This document shows positions 8,105 through 17,258 of a DNA stretch of 64,000 nt, in pieces. The DNA comes from Candidatus Eiseniibacteriota bacterium (GTDB lineage: Bacteria; Eisenbacteria; RBG-16-71-46; CAIMUX01): positions 2,604,001-2,668,000 of the forward strand of contig JACKCR010000002.1 of NCBI GenBank assembly GCA_020633975.1. Direction: 5' to 3'. Position 1 is the first letter of the stretch, and every line of letters begins with the position of its first letter. The position numbers and the translations under genes are program-made. A model generated the notes under the pieces. The model saw only the letters and a list, made by a program, of their open reading frames with translations, had not been told where the DNA came from and did not search any database.

Positions 8105-9892
8105 CTACTCCCGGACGACGATCTTTCGCTGGTCGACTTGCCCACCGGCATCCATGACGGCGAAGTAGATGCCCGCGGGAAGCGGCTGCCCCTGCTCGTT
8201 CCGAGCGTCGAACCGGATCGAGTGAACACCTGCCGACTGGACGCCGGCATCCAGGAACGCCACCTCTCGACCGTTGACGTCGTAGATCGAGAAGAACACC
8301 TCGCATTCCTCTTCGACGCGATAGATGAGCAGAGTCCAGTCGACGAACGGGTTCGGGAGGTTGGGTTCGATCCTCGTACCGTGTTCGCGAACCTCCTCAT
8401 CCGGAACCTGTGACGTCGGCGGCGTGATCAAGGCTTCGTTCATGAAGCGGGTCTCGACGTCTCCGCCCACGGGACGCACCGTGTACCTCACGAGCGCGGC
8501 ACGATCCAGCGGATCGATCCACTCCGGCCCCGGTACGTCGGAGAACGGAATCTCGAGGATCGTCTCTTCTCCGGGACTCAGGATCTGCGGATCACCCGCA
8601 ACGGGAGTCCACGGCAACCCACCTAGGTTGTCCCAAGTCAGGTCTTCGAGAGGGAACTCGTTCTCGAGAGCCACGTAGTCGCGACTGACTTCGACTTGGC
8701 CAGGCCAATACGTCTCCGAGAGCAGGATGATGTCGAAGATCGGCCCACCCGGCACCGGCTGCCAGAACTGCCACGGAACTGGCACCTGGCAGGTGTCGAT
8801 CCGTGTCCAGTATGCCTGCACGGAAGGCAACGTGTTTGGATCGAGCATGACCTCAGGACCAAACTCGAGGCCGAAGTGATAGGTCTCACAGAAGTCGAAG
8901 GTGTCGTACTTGTCGAGCCAGGTCACCTCCAAACCTCCAGGAAGCCCCGGGAACATTCCGGGTGGGAACCTGCGGAAGAGGGGATCCACGCCCCAGGCCG
9001 AGAACGGCGGAGGCGGCCCCGGGATCTCGAGGTCGTACCACCATCTGACCATCCCCGGGTCGAGCCAATCGCCAAAGAAGTCGAGCTCCAGGTTGTCGAA
9101 AGAGGTACCTGGAATGTTGTTGTGGAGGTCGAAGTTGACGAGCACGCTCACGATCTCTGGCTGGAACGGCACGAGCACGGCCTCGGTGACGAAGCGTACA
9201 TCGGTGTCTCCATTCTCGCGCGTGACCGTGTAGCGAACCAGCACGGCAGCCATGTCTGGTGGACGAGGAATCGGCAGATCCATCATGTCGCCCGGCGCGA
9301 GTAGGAACTCGTCCCCCGGCATCCACTGGAGCGGCAGGGTATCGAACTGCAGCTCCTCGAGCGGTATCGGGTCCGGATTCACAGCCCACTCACGGCGGAT
9401 CCAGACGGGCCCTTCGTCGAAGGTCGGCGAGAAGACGATCCGATCGATGATCAGTCCTTCGTCCTGTACGACCCACCACTGGAAAGGAACCGGGATCTGA
9501 CGGTCCTTGATCACTCGAGTCCAGTATGCCTGGACCGACATCGGCGGCAGAGCAGGGTCGACTTGAACCCCAAAGTGTCTCCATTCGCAGTACGGGATCG
9601 GCTGCGAGCGATCGAGCCAGAGAACCTCTGCGCCGAGATCCACGCCACCGATCTTGATGTCGTCGAATCGTGGCGGACTCCCCCAGCCAGGGAAGAAGCC
9701 GGTGAAGTCATCGGGATCGATATCGCCGAGGATGTCGAGTTCGAAGTTGTCTGCCTCGTCGAAGCAGCCTTGATGGACATCGAAGTTCGAGAGCGATCCT
9801 CGGATCGCCGTCTCTTGCTGCGCAGTTACGGGCAGCGGAAACGCCCATGTGAGCAGTGCCGCTCCCAAGAACGTGCCGAGAATCCAACGCAT
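8105..9892 (-). CDS. Secreted protein with an internal duplication and a C-terminal sorting-like module
   Basis: 595 residues from ATG 9892, which has GGAAGGAGAG upstream and gives the signal peptide MRWILGTFLGAALLTWAFP (cleavage near VTAQ). Two repeats of about 250 residues follow. Both contain SVQAYWTRI/V followed by PVP(W/F)QFW-type strands, a PLE(D/E)L turn, LSPGE/LAPGD, and (A)ALVRYTV with (V/T)RF(V/M)(T/N)EA. The last 90 residues (EPNLPNPFVDWT, FSIYDVNGREV, AGIYFAVMDAGG, KIVVRE) form a FlgD/T9SS type A-like module. It is likely exported; no catalytic signature was recognised. Confidence 0.8.
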   Translation of the reverse strand: MRWILGTFLGAALLTWAFPLPVTAQQETAIRGSLSNFDVHQGCFDEADNFELDILGDIDPDDFTGFFPGWGSPPRFDDIKIGGVDLGAEVLWLDRSQPIPYCEWRHFGVQVDPALPPMSVQAYWTRVIKDRQIPVPFQWWVVQDEGLIIDRIVFSPTFDEGPVWIRREWAVNPDPIPLEELQFDTLPLQWMPGDEFLLAPGDMMDLPIPRPPDMAAVLVRYTVTRENGDTDVRFVTEAVLVPFQPEIVSVLVNFDLHNNIPGTSFDNLELDFFGDWLDPGMVRWWYDLEIPGPPPPFSAWGVDPLFRRFPPGMFPGLPGGLEVTWLDKYDTFDFCETYHFGLEFGPEVMLDPNTLPSVQAYWTRIDTCQVPVPWQFWQPVPGGPIFDIILLSETYWPGQVEVSRDYVALENEFPLEDLTWDNLGGLPWTPVAGDPQILSPGEETILEIPFSDVPGPEWIDPLDRAALVRYTVRPVGGDVETRFMNEALITPPTSQVPDEEVREHGTRIEPNLPNPFVDWTLLIYRVEEECEVFFSIYDVNGREVAFLDAGVQSAGVHSIRFDARNEQGQPLPAGIYFAVMDAGGQVDQRKIVVRE

Positions 9893-10459
9893 GGTCACTC
9901 TCCTTCCTGACGAGGGACGCCTGACTCGGCGTCTCTCCATCGCACCGGAACAAGGGAAGTGGCCGGCGCGGTGTCGGAAGGAAGGGACATCGGGGGCGGT
10001 GGGCGGCCGGTTCGGTTCTGTGGACGCGGTCCGGTCCGACAGACGGCTCGTCCGCGACTGGAGTGGGGCCCACGGACGACAAGCCCACCGGTCTTGTCCC
10101 ACGAGTGTTCCCGGGACATCGCGCCGGCGTGTGCGCGGGGGTAGTCGAGTGCGGTCACTCCGTTGGAGACGAAGATGGGTGTCCCGAGGCAGGAAGCGGC
10201 GGTCGGCGCCGACGGGTCCGGACGATCACGAGCGGGAGGTACGTTTCCCCCACGCGATCCGGATGTAGCGGGGTGACATTCGTCTCGAGCGTTCCCCGAA
10301 CTCCAAAGGTACGCCTCTGGTGCCGCACGGGGAACTTAGGATGACTGATGCTCGAGATGTCGCACGTCGATGCTACCACCGTGACGCTCACGAACGGGGC
10401 GTCGTCGGCTCCGACGTTCGCCAGCGCCGATGACGTCCACCGGCCGCGGGCAGAGTCCG
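9893..10459. other. 567-bp interval without a confident intact gene; holds a possible displaced 3' coding tail
   Basis: No standard gene fills this interval. On the minus strand, bases 10459 down to 10155 carry an open frame reading SVTVVASTCDISSI, then RTFGVRGTLETNVTP and LPLVIVRTRRRR. Its third positions are mostly G/C, and its layout resembles the end of the adjacent 10460-11581 protein (FRVFVRTTD...RSFTVDLTGTLADVPP). It may be the frameshifted tail of that gene, or a chance frame. The rest (9893-10154) holds the leader of the secreted protein gene and nothing else recognised. Confidence 0.3.
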
Positions 10460-11581
10460 TCAGCTGCCCTGGCTCGGGACGAAGTCGGTACGGAACACTC
10501 TGAGTCCGAAGTCGGACCCCACGCTCCCGATGATCCGGGTGGCCGCGCGCTCCTCATCCGGCGGGACGTCGGCGAGAGTTCCAGTGAGATCCACGGTGAA
10601 GCTGCGGTCGGCGGCGTATCCCAACAAGCTCCCTAGCCCCACGTCTGTCGTGCGAACGAACACGCGGAAGGGAGGCGCCAAACGTGGGAGCGCAAAGACG
10701 AAGAAGCCATCGCCCTCACGTTCCACCCCTCCGGAGAAGGTGTAGCGTTCTCCGATCGCGAACGTGGTCGGATCATCGAATCGAATCTTCGCCGATTCGA
10801 GGCCTGGTGCGACCCGTGCCCTCTCGAGCGGGATCACCGCCGCGTTGTTCCAAGATCCATCCGGACGCTGCACGCGGATCCCGTCGGAACCACCCCGTGT
10901 ATCGAACTCGAGTGCCGCTCCCGGAAGCTGGAACTCGTTCATGAGCGTCTCTCCGATCCCCTCGGATCGGATGAAGTAGGCGCGATCCCCAAACCCGGCG
11001 AGAACGACGCTATCACCGCCTCGGTTCAGCACATCCTTGGGTGACACAGGAACGGAGAATCGGTCTCCGTCGGAGAACCGGAGCGCGAGGCGATCCGAGA
11101 ACTTCGGCTCCACGTACGGAGTGGCAGCGGCGGAAAGGACGTCACCCAGACCCGCTTCGATGGCAACGGCCTCCCTCGTCTGGAGCCAAAAGTACGCTGC
11201 CGTCGCAAACAGTACGAAGCTGACGACTCCAGCCACGACCCGCCCTACGACCGGTTCCCTCAGGATCTCCGAGAACGATTCCGTGAACTGCCCTGGCTGA
11301 TCGACGTGGTCCACTTCGTGAAACTTGTACGTCCAGGATCCCTGTTCCGTCCTCCCACCGTTCGCGAGGAGGCGGCTCCGCTGTTCCGTGGTGAGTGATC
11401 CAGGTGGGAAGTAGAGCCAATCCCAGAGCGGGTTGGTCCGGTAGCTGTTCGCGGGAGGTTCCTGTCCCAACAGGAATCGAAAGACCTTACGCGCACCCGT
11501 CCTTCCGTCCGGCACGCCCTCGATCGCCCAGGACCCGTCTTGTCCGAGTAGCACCTCGATAGGGTGGTAGTCCTTCAGCAT
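10460..11581 (-). CDS. Membrane-anchored protein of unknown function
   Basis: 373 residues, ATG 11581 preceded by GGAGGATGCC. The N-terminal 110 residues are soluble, with LWDWLYFPPGSLTTEQRSRL. One strong membrane segment follows (VVAGVVSFVLFATAAYFWL, about residues 113-131). The remaining 240 residues are beta-rich (FSDGDRFSVPVSP, SVVLAGFGDRAYFI, FTVDLTGTLADVPPDE) and probably extracytoplasmic. No family was recognised. The tail may be truncated by a frameshift, because similar sequence continues in another frame downstream. Confidence 0.65.
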   Translation of the reverse strand: MLKDYHPIEVLLGQDGSWAIEGVPDGRTGARKVFRFLLGQEPPANSYRTNPLWDWLYFPPGSLTTEQRSRLLANGGRTEQGSWTYKFHEVDHVDQPGQFTESFSEILREPVVGRVVAGVVSFVLFATAAYFWLQTREAVAIEAGLGDVLSAAATPYVEPKFSDRLALRFSDGDRFSVPVSPKDVLNRGGDSVVLAGFGDRAYFIRSEGIGETLMNEFQLPGAALEFDTRGGSDGIRVQRPDGSWNNAAVIPLERARVAPGLESAKIRFDDPTTFAIGERYTFSGGVEREGDGFFVFALPRLAPPFRVFVRTTDVGLGSLLGYAADRSFTVDLTGTLADVPPDEERAATRIIGSVGSDFGLRVFRTDFVPSQGS

Positions 11582-11765
11582 GGCATCCTCCGATCCAAGC
11601 CGTCTGCCGCGAGAAGGACCTGTGACGAGCTACGCCTTTCGGTCCTCCGCCCATCGGAGCTAACTATAGGAGGCTTCGCAGACCCTGAAATGCGGGGTTT
11701 CCGAGGGATGAGCGCCCCGGCCCCTTCGTCGCGAAGTTCGAGGAGGCCGCGCGTTCGGTCGACGA

Positions 11766-12752
11766 TCAGTACCCGAGGGACGTATCCACTTGGTTGGGCA
11801 TGTCGTCTCCACGAGCGGCGAATGCGAGGAGTTCGGCCAACGCAGTCGCGCGCAACGTCTCTGTTTCGGTGGTGTCTCCACCCCGATGCGGACTCATGAC
11901 GACGTTGTCGAGAAGGTGGAAGGGGCGATTCGACGGGCTGTGGCAACTCCGGTCGTCTTCCTCGCGTGGGTAGCGATACCAGACGTCGAGACCCGCTCCC
12001 GCGATCCGTCCAGACTCGAGCGCCGAGAAGAGCGCATCCTCGTCGACGATCGGCCCGCGTGCCACGTTGACGAGAATCGCGTCACGAGGGAGAAGATCGA
12101 TCTCCGTGGGACCGATGAGTCCGCGCGTCTCGTCCGTGAGCGGAACTGTTACGAAGAGGACCTGAGCCTGCGGCAGGAGTTCGTGCAGTGACGACGACGA
12201 CCACAGCTCGATGCCGTTCGCATCATTCGGTCTCCCCATCTCGAGTGACGCAGAACGCGACACAGCGGTGACCGACATTCCGAGCGCGGCGCAAACCTCG
12301 CCCAACCTTCGGCCGATTGCACCGAACCCGAGGATCACCGCGGTTCTTCCCGCGAGGAGGAAGTTTCGATCCGTGTCGTTCCGGCCGACCCAATCCCCGG
12401 AGCGGAGAGCTCGATCGATCGGCACCACGCGACGCGCGACCGCGAAGAGCAGCGCGAGCGCGAGCTCGGCGGTGGCCGGTGCGTTGTGGTGCAGATTGTG
12501 GAGCCGAAGCTTCGGATAGCGACGGACGAGCTCGAGGGTCCGCCGCGAAACTCCGGCCCAGGGAACCACGACGCCGAGAAGCCTGGGGCTCGCGGTCAGC
12601 TGCTCCTCGGTCGGTACGCCTTCGACCAGCCAGTCGAACTCGGCTTGCTCGGGAATCTCCGGACCTACCGAGAGTTCGATCCTCGGGTCGAGCCGTTCCC
12701 TTAGAGTGTGTAGGAACTCATCCCTGGGAGGACGAGGAAGGAACACCTTCAT
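11766..12752 (-). CDS. D-isomer-specific 2-hydroxyacid dehydrogenase
   Basis: 328 residues from ATG 12752; the longer open frame upstream overlaps the GH38-like gene and is spurious. The NAD-binding signature AVILGFGAIGRRLGEVCAALG, VLFVTVPLTDETRGLI and LPRDAILVNVARGPIVDEDAL are canonical, as is the catalytic R in NVARG. The downstream His motif reads NVVMSPHRGG. It should reduce a 2-keto acid to a D-2-hydroxy acid, or the reverse, with NAD(P). It lies 41 nt after the secreted GH38-like gene on the same strand, with no obvious pathway link. Confidence 0.9.
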   Translation of the reverse strand: MKVFLPRPPRDEFLHTLRERLDPRIELSVGPEIPEQAEFDWLVEGVPTEEQLTASPRLLGVVVPWAGVSRRTLELVRRYPKLRLHNLHHNAPATAELALALLFAVARRVVPIDRALRSGDWVGRNDTDRNFLLAGRTAVILGFGAIGRRLGEVCAALGMSVTAVSRSASLEMGRPNDANGIELWSSSSLHELLPQAQVLFVTVPLTDETRGLIGPTEIDLLPRDAILVNVARGPIVDEDALFSALESGRIAGAGLDVWYRYPREEDDRSCHSPSNRPFHLLDNVVMSPHRGGDTTETETLRATALAELLAFAARGDDMPNQVDTSLGY

Positions 12753-12793
12753 CGGAGACACCGGTACCCGGAGTACCCGAGAGGTGAGAGCAT

Positions 12794-15646
12794 CTATCGG
12801 ACCACGACGATCTTGGTCGACGCCTGTTGCGTCCCGGCCTCCGCACGCCCGAAGTACACGCCCGGATGGAGCGTCCTCGGGGCCCAGGGGAGGAGATGCG
12901 TACCTGCCTCCATGGACTCGTCGACGAGGGTCGCGACCTTTCGCCCACCTGCGTCGAACACGTCGAGCCGAATGTGCTCGGACGTCGAAAGCTCGAGTCG
13001 GAGACTCGCGGTGCCGGCAGTCGTCACGGGCTGTGGGAACGCGCTGAGGTGCAGCCGGAGCGAACCCGGGGCCGTTTCCGACGTGTCCGCGAGGAGATCG
13101 CGGAGGAGATACCGGACCGTTCGGATCTGCTGGGGCTGGAACGTCATGGTCACGGTGCCGAGAATCACGGGCAGGTCGTACTCGTCCGTCTCGATGTGCG
13201 TCGTGGCCACCGCCGAGTCGATATGGAAGGGTGTGCTCGGTGCAGAGGTGAGGACACGGACCGCGTCGTCCGCATTCCAATAGCGGGCGATGACACCGGA
13301 TTCGATCCCTTCCTCTGCTGGCTTGAGAGCCCAGAGGAGCACGTCGTCGTTCGAGTCTTGGAAGAAGGAGGCTCGGCGCGGATCGAAAGGCGCGACAGTG
13401 CCACCGGTCACACGGGTGGCGACGAGGGGATTCTGGTGTGCGAGGGAAAACGCCATCGCTTCGCTGCCGTCGAAACCGTCATGGACCCTCAGAGCAAACC
13501 GGTTGAGGAAGAAATCGTCCCCGCCCTGCGCGGTGATCCCGAGATTCCCGATCGGGCGCATCCCCACGATCATTTCGACGCGCGGTGTCGACGTGTCTAC
13601 TGAGGGAATCGTGCTGTTTCCGAACTTGAAGAACGACGAATCCCAATTGGACAGGGTGATCCCGCGGCCCGTCTCCGACAGGTCGACGAAGTGGTTGGCA
13701 GTGAGGTAGTCGACCCGCACGTTCTCGTCGGCGTAGTCCCCCCCGTCTGCCGCGTGCTTCGCCGTAGCGATCATCCCGACCTCTTCGTGCCGAAGCGTGA
13801 AGTCGGAGAGAGCGAAGTCGAACTCCTGGGAAACGAACCCGGTGAAGTTCTCCGTCACTCGGGATTCCATCTCGACGCGATCGACCAACGGATGGAACAA
13901 GGTGACGAGCGTCTCGTGAGCCGGACTGCCGCCAGCATCGACTCGAAGGGTGGCCGAGACGGGACCGTCGGCCAGAATCTCCGCGCTCCCATTGCCGCTC
14001 CCGATGTCGAGAAGGTTCGTCGCCGCCCACTCGTGCGACGTTGCGAGATCGACGAGACTCTCGATCTGGCCACGCGCGCCCAACGTCACGGAGTAGACAC
14101 CGTTGTTCATGGTCGCGCCGTCGAGCGACACCGCGTGGGGAAAGTTCTGCCCCGCGCCGGGCCGCACTTCATACACCCGGTACCCGACAGATGGAACGGC
14201 CGAGGCGAGAATCTGCGCGTGCCGTACACCGTCCAGGAACACCTCCTGGGACGGTACTTGTGCCGAAGTCAGGACATCGACGACGTGGAACGGCCCCCCG
14301 CTCCCGATCGGCAAGTAGGCAACGTCGTTCCTTTCGAAGGAGAGAGGATTGAAGACGGCATAACGCTCGGCACCGGACGGGTTCGCGACTCGATCTCCTA
14401 GAGCCTGGAGAGCGTCGGAGTAGAGCGGATCGATGTAGTCGTGCAGGATCTGGAGCTGGTCGCGCTGGAACTGCTCCCGCGCCGCCTCTCCCACCGGTCC
14501 ATTCGCGGTCCAGTCGTGCTCGTAGAAGAGCCCACACGCGTTGAACGCCGCATCCCTCGCCGCTTCGCGCCCCGACATGAACCCGGGATCGTCGAAGGAA
14601 ACGATCGTCGCTAGCGCTTCTGCCGTGCGAAGCCGCTCGAGCGTCCGCCGAAAGTCGGCCGTGACTTCTGCCATCGTGGCCGTGAGGAGATCCCACTCGT
14701 TCCCGAAGCTGCCCGAGAAAGTCTCGATCTCACTCCCGTGATTCGCCAAGAAGTCCTCGAAGAAGTCGGTCTGGTTCGAGACGATCACGCGGCGGTTCGC
14801 GTCCGAGAGATCGAGGGACGCGTCGATGATGTTCTCGGTGTAGGTGCTGAGCGCATCCCATCCGTAGCCGAAGGCACCGGCGACAGGCCAGGGCCAACGG
14901 CTCGTGAAGTCCGGATCGTTCTCGATGACGTCGACCACGTCGTAGGGATATCTCGCTTCCGCGTAGCCTCCCATGCTCCGGTTGTCACCCAGAAGCGTGT
15001 TCCACTTCATGCACACCGAAGCGCCGTCGGGACCGGCGAAGTGGTAGATCTCGCGAGGACGGTCACCGTAGTCCATCGCGGTCGCACAACCGCAGACGCC
15101 CTTCCACGCATACTTCGCGCCGGAACCTGCCCAGAGCGAGGCCACTCCCGCGGGCATGGTCTGGTTCTCGATCGCTGACACGAGTGGGAACCTCAGGTCG
15201 TAGCGTCGTTCGAGACGTCCCGCGTAGTACATGTTGCGGAGAACCGCTTCCGTCGGCATGGCTCCGTAGAGTTCGACGAGAGTGTGGAGTGGCATCGTGA
15301 TGGTGCCCGCACGCAGGTGATCGATGAGTCGATCGAACTCCGCGGCGCTCTTGTTCTGCTCGTACTCCCAAACCCAGTAGCTGCCGTCGCAGTTGAACCG
15401 GCCCTGAGAATCGGCCGGGTTGGTCTGGGTGTCCTCGGCCTGCTGCATGTAGAAGTCGAGCATCGAGAGGAACGCCGCCCGGTACTCGACGTCGTCTCCC
15501 TTCCAGAAGTAGTCGGTATGGTCGTCGTTGGCGAGATAGATCCGCGACTGCTGTGCCCAGGCGTCCGGAACGAGACCGATCAGGACGAGGAGTAGGGCAA
15601 ACGACGTGACGATCCGGAAGGAACGCTGGAGAACGGTTCGGGGCAT
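12794..15646 (-). CDS. Secreted GH38-like glycoside hydrolase with a C-terminal sorting-like module
   Basis: About 950 residues from ATG 15646 (GGGAAG upstream); TTG 15661 is an alternative. A signal peptide (FRIVTSFALLLVLIGLVPDAWA) is followed by LANDDHTDYFWKGDD, resembling the H-x-D metal/nucleophile region at the start of alpha-mannosidase-like GH38 domains. YWVWEYEQ and ENQTMPAGVASLWAGSGAKY follow. The middle and C-terminal beta domains match the GH38 layout (ERYAVFNPLSFERNDVAYLPI, VGYRVYEVRPG). The last 80 residues (RLDVFDAGGRKVATL, LHPGVYFGRAEAG, KIVVVR) are FlgD/T9SS-like. It probably trims extracellular glycans; the substrate is unproven, and the family call rests on pattern. Confidence 0.65.
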   Translation of the reverse strand: MPRTVLQRSFRIVTSFALLLVLIGLVPDAWAQQSRIYLANDDHTDYFWKGDDVEYRAAFLSMLDFYMQQAEDTQTNPADSQGRFNCDGSYWVWEYEQNKSAAEFDRLIDHLRAGTITMPLHTLVELYGAMPTEAVLRNMYYAGRLERRYDLRFPLVSAIENQTMPAGVASLWAGSGAKYAWKGVCGCATAMDYGDRPREIYHFAGPDGASVCMKWNTLLGDNRSMGGYAEARYPYDVVDVIENDPDFTSRWPWPVAGAFGYGWDALSTYTENIIDASLDLSDANRRVIVSNQTDFFEDFLANHGSEIETFSGSFGNEWDLLTATMAEVTADFRRTLERLRTAEALATIVSFDDPGFMSGREAARDAAFNACGLFYEHDWTANGPVGEAAREQFQRDQLQILHDYIDPLYSDALQALGDRVANPSGAERYAVFNPLSFERNDVAYLPIGSGGPFHVVDVLTSAQVPSQEVFLDGVRHAQILASAVPSVGYRVYEVRPGAGQNFPHAVSLDGATMNNGVYSVTLGARGQIESLVDLATSHEWAATNLLDIGSGNGSAEILADGPVSATLRVDAGGSPAHETLVTLFHPLVDRVEMESRVTENFTGFVSQEFDFALSDFTLRHEEVGMIATAKHAADGGDYADENVRVDYLTANHFVDLSETGRGITLSNWDSSFFKFGNSTIPSVDTSTPRVEMIVGMRPIGNLGITAQGGDDFFLNRFALRVHDGFDGSEAMAFSLAHQNPLVATRVTGGTVAPFDPRRASFFQDSNDDVLLWALKPAEEGIESGVIARYWNADDAVRVLTSAPSTPFHIDSAVATTHIETDEYDLPVILGTVTMTFQPQQIRTVRYLLRDLLADTSETAPGSLRLHLSAFPQPVTTAGTASLRLELSTSEHIRLDVFDAGGRKVATLVDESMEAGTHLLPWAPRTLHPGVYFGRAEAGTQQASTKIVVVR

Positions 15647-15803
15647 TCTGTGTCTTCCCAAGCTGTCGATCGGTGCCCGGCGCGCCCCACCGTCGACGTG
15701 GAGTCGCTAGGGGAAGACCCCATTCGCGCCGCCCGAAGAGCCAGGGCGCAAGGTGCCCCGATCTTCGACTGATTGGCCCCGTCCCGTGAACTACGAGTAT
15801 ACA

Positions 15804-15831
15804 GGATTCTGTACTCGCGGAGCGAGAATCC
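15804..15831 (-). terminator. Hairpin directly after the flavin oxidoreductase stop codon
   Basis: GGATT and CTCGC arms (15804-15818) pair with GCGAG and AATCC (15822-15831), ending at the stop codon of the minus-strand gene. A second imperfect palindrome, GAGTATACAG/CTGTACTC, overlaps it at 15795-15816. No T tract follows, so Rho-independent activity is uncertain. Confidence 0.35.
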
Positions 15832-17258
15832 TAACTCGCCTGGGACGCAACAATCTCTCCCGCAACTAGTTGCGCGCGCCGCAGGATTTGATTGTTGTGA
15901 ACGGGCCAGGGATGGATCTGGGCGCTCGAAGCCACCCAAAGCCCCGGCGCCGGGCAGGTCTCGGGCATCCGCTCCCGATAGTCTGTCGTGTGGATCGGCT
16001 GAACGAACGGCGCCCGTTCGACCGCGCTCTCCAGGATCCAAGCGTCGTCGAACTCGGGGAACACCGTCCGGAGCGACTGCCGAAACCTCAGGGAGACCTC
16101 ATCGTCCCCAAACTCTGCCCAAACGTCTCCGGGTGCGAGGTACCTCGGCAGGTAGACGACCGAAGCTCCCCCGAACTCCCCGTCCGGTGCGAGATGTGTG
16201 GACTCGATGATGCCGGTGAACGGGAGCGCCGGATCCCCAAGGTTGAGGATGTAGAACTCGGTCAGAGGCCGATCGAGGAGCAGGATCTCGCAGACGACCC
16301 CGAGCCCCTCCACGTCACCTCCGAGCCCGCGCAGCGTCTCTCCCTGAGCCAACCGTGCGAGGACCTTGGGAGGCAAGGTCGACACGACGACGTCGAACTC
16401 TAGGGACGCGTTTGTCGATCCGAGAATCTCGATACGCCAGGGTCCAGCGGCTCCGCCCTCGGGTGGCCCGCCATCGTGAGTGACGGGGTCGGGCCGCTGA
16501 ACACCACGCGCTCCAGGGAACGCATCCGTCCCCAGCGTCGCCTCCGAGTCGAGCGAGGTGATCGTCGCATTCGTGCGCACGACGCCACCGCGGCGTTCGA
16601 CATCCGCCACGAGGGCGTCGATCAGCCCCTGATACCCCCCGCGCAGGTATCCCATCATGCCGGGAGAGAGATCCTTCGCGAGACCGGAATCGTCCCGAGT
16701 GCCGGCCTGGAGTCTATGGATCGTCGCCCAGATGAACGTCGCAGAGACGCGCGGCGCCGCGTCACCGAGCTTCGCGCGGAGGAGCGGCGCCCACATCTTC
16801 TCGTAGATGGAACGTCCACAGATCCGTGTCAGCCAGGACTCGCAGGTCTCACCTTCGATCGAGCGCCAGTCCCCGAGGCGCTGCGCTCGGAAGACGGCGA
16901 GCCCGAGCCGGACACGCTCCGGGAAGGACAGCACCGGGAAGCGAAGCAACTCGAGGGGGGTCGAGACGGAATGGATCCGGCCGTCTTGGAAGAACCCGCT
17001 CTTGGTGCGACGCCACGCGAGCTTCGGCCCAAGACCGAGCTCGTCTACCAACCGGAGAAGTGCGGAGTCCGTCGGAAGGATCGTGTGGTAGAACCGGTCG
17101 ACCGTCCGCCCGCCGAGTTCGCGGCTGACGGACACGCCGCCCGGCCGCGCCCCCGCCTCGAGCACCGTGACTTCGTACCCATGGCCAAGGAGTTCTCGAG
17201 CTACGTTGAGCCCAAGGAACCCGCCACCGAGAACCGCGACGCGTGGCCGACGACTCAC
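15831..17258 (-). CDS. Flavin-dependent amine-oxidase/protoporphyrinogen-oxidase-like oxidoreductase
   Basis: 475 residues from GTG 17258, which overlaps the upstream TGA (GTGA). The ADP-binding loop VAVLGGGFLGLNVARELLGHGYEVTVLEA with GARPGG starts at about residue 7, and a C-terminal FAD segment (GLWVASSAQIHPW) is present. The body matches the UDP-galactopyranose-mutase/protoporphyrinogen-oxidase-like superfamily. It is a paralogue of the enzyme at 37733-39091: both share RFYH, SFPERVRL/SWPEKLRF, (W/Y)RSIEG/WHSLEG and GVVC. A Gly/Pro-rich insertion (GARGVQRPDP...PPEGGAAGP) sits mid-protein. The last position of a glycan operon suggests a sugar or lipid-linked substrate, which is inference. 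Confidence 0.75.
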   Translation of the reverse strand: MSRRPRVAVLGGGFLGLNVARELLGHGYEVTVLEAGARPGGVSVSRELGGRTVDRFYHTILPTDSALLRLVDELGLGPKLAWRRTKSGFFQDGRIHSVSTPLELLRFPVLSFPERVRLGLAVFRAQRLGDWRSIEGETCESWLTRICGRSIYEKMWAPLLRAKLGDAAPRVSATFIWATIHRLQAGTRDDSGLAKDLSPGMMGYLRGGYQGLIDALVADVERRGGVVRTNATITSLDSEATLGTDAFPGARGVQRPDPVTHDGGPPEGGAAGPWRIEILGSTNASLEFDVVVSTLPPKVLARLAQGETLRGLGGDVEGLGVVCEILLLDRPLTEFYILNLGDPALPFTGIIESTHLAPDGEFGGASVVYLPRYLAPGDVWAEFGDDEVSLRFRQSLRTVFPEFDDAWILESAVERAPFVQPIHTTDYRERMPETCPAPGLWVASSAQIHPWPVHNNQILRRAQLVAGEIVASQAS

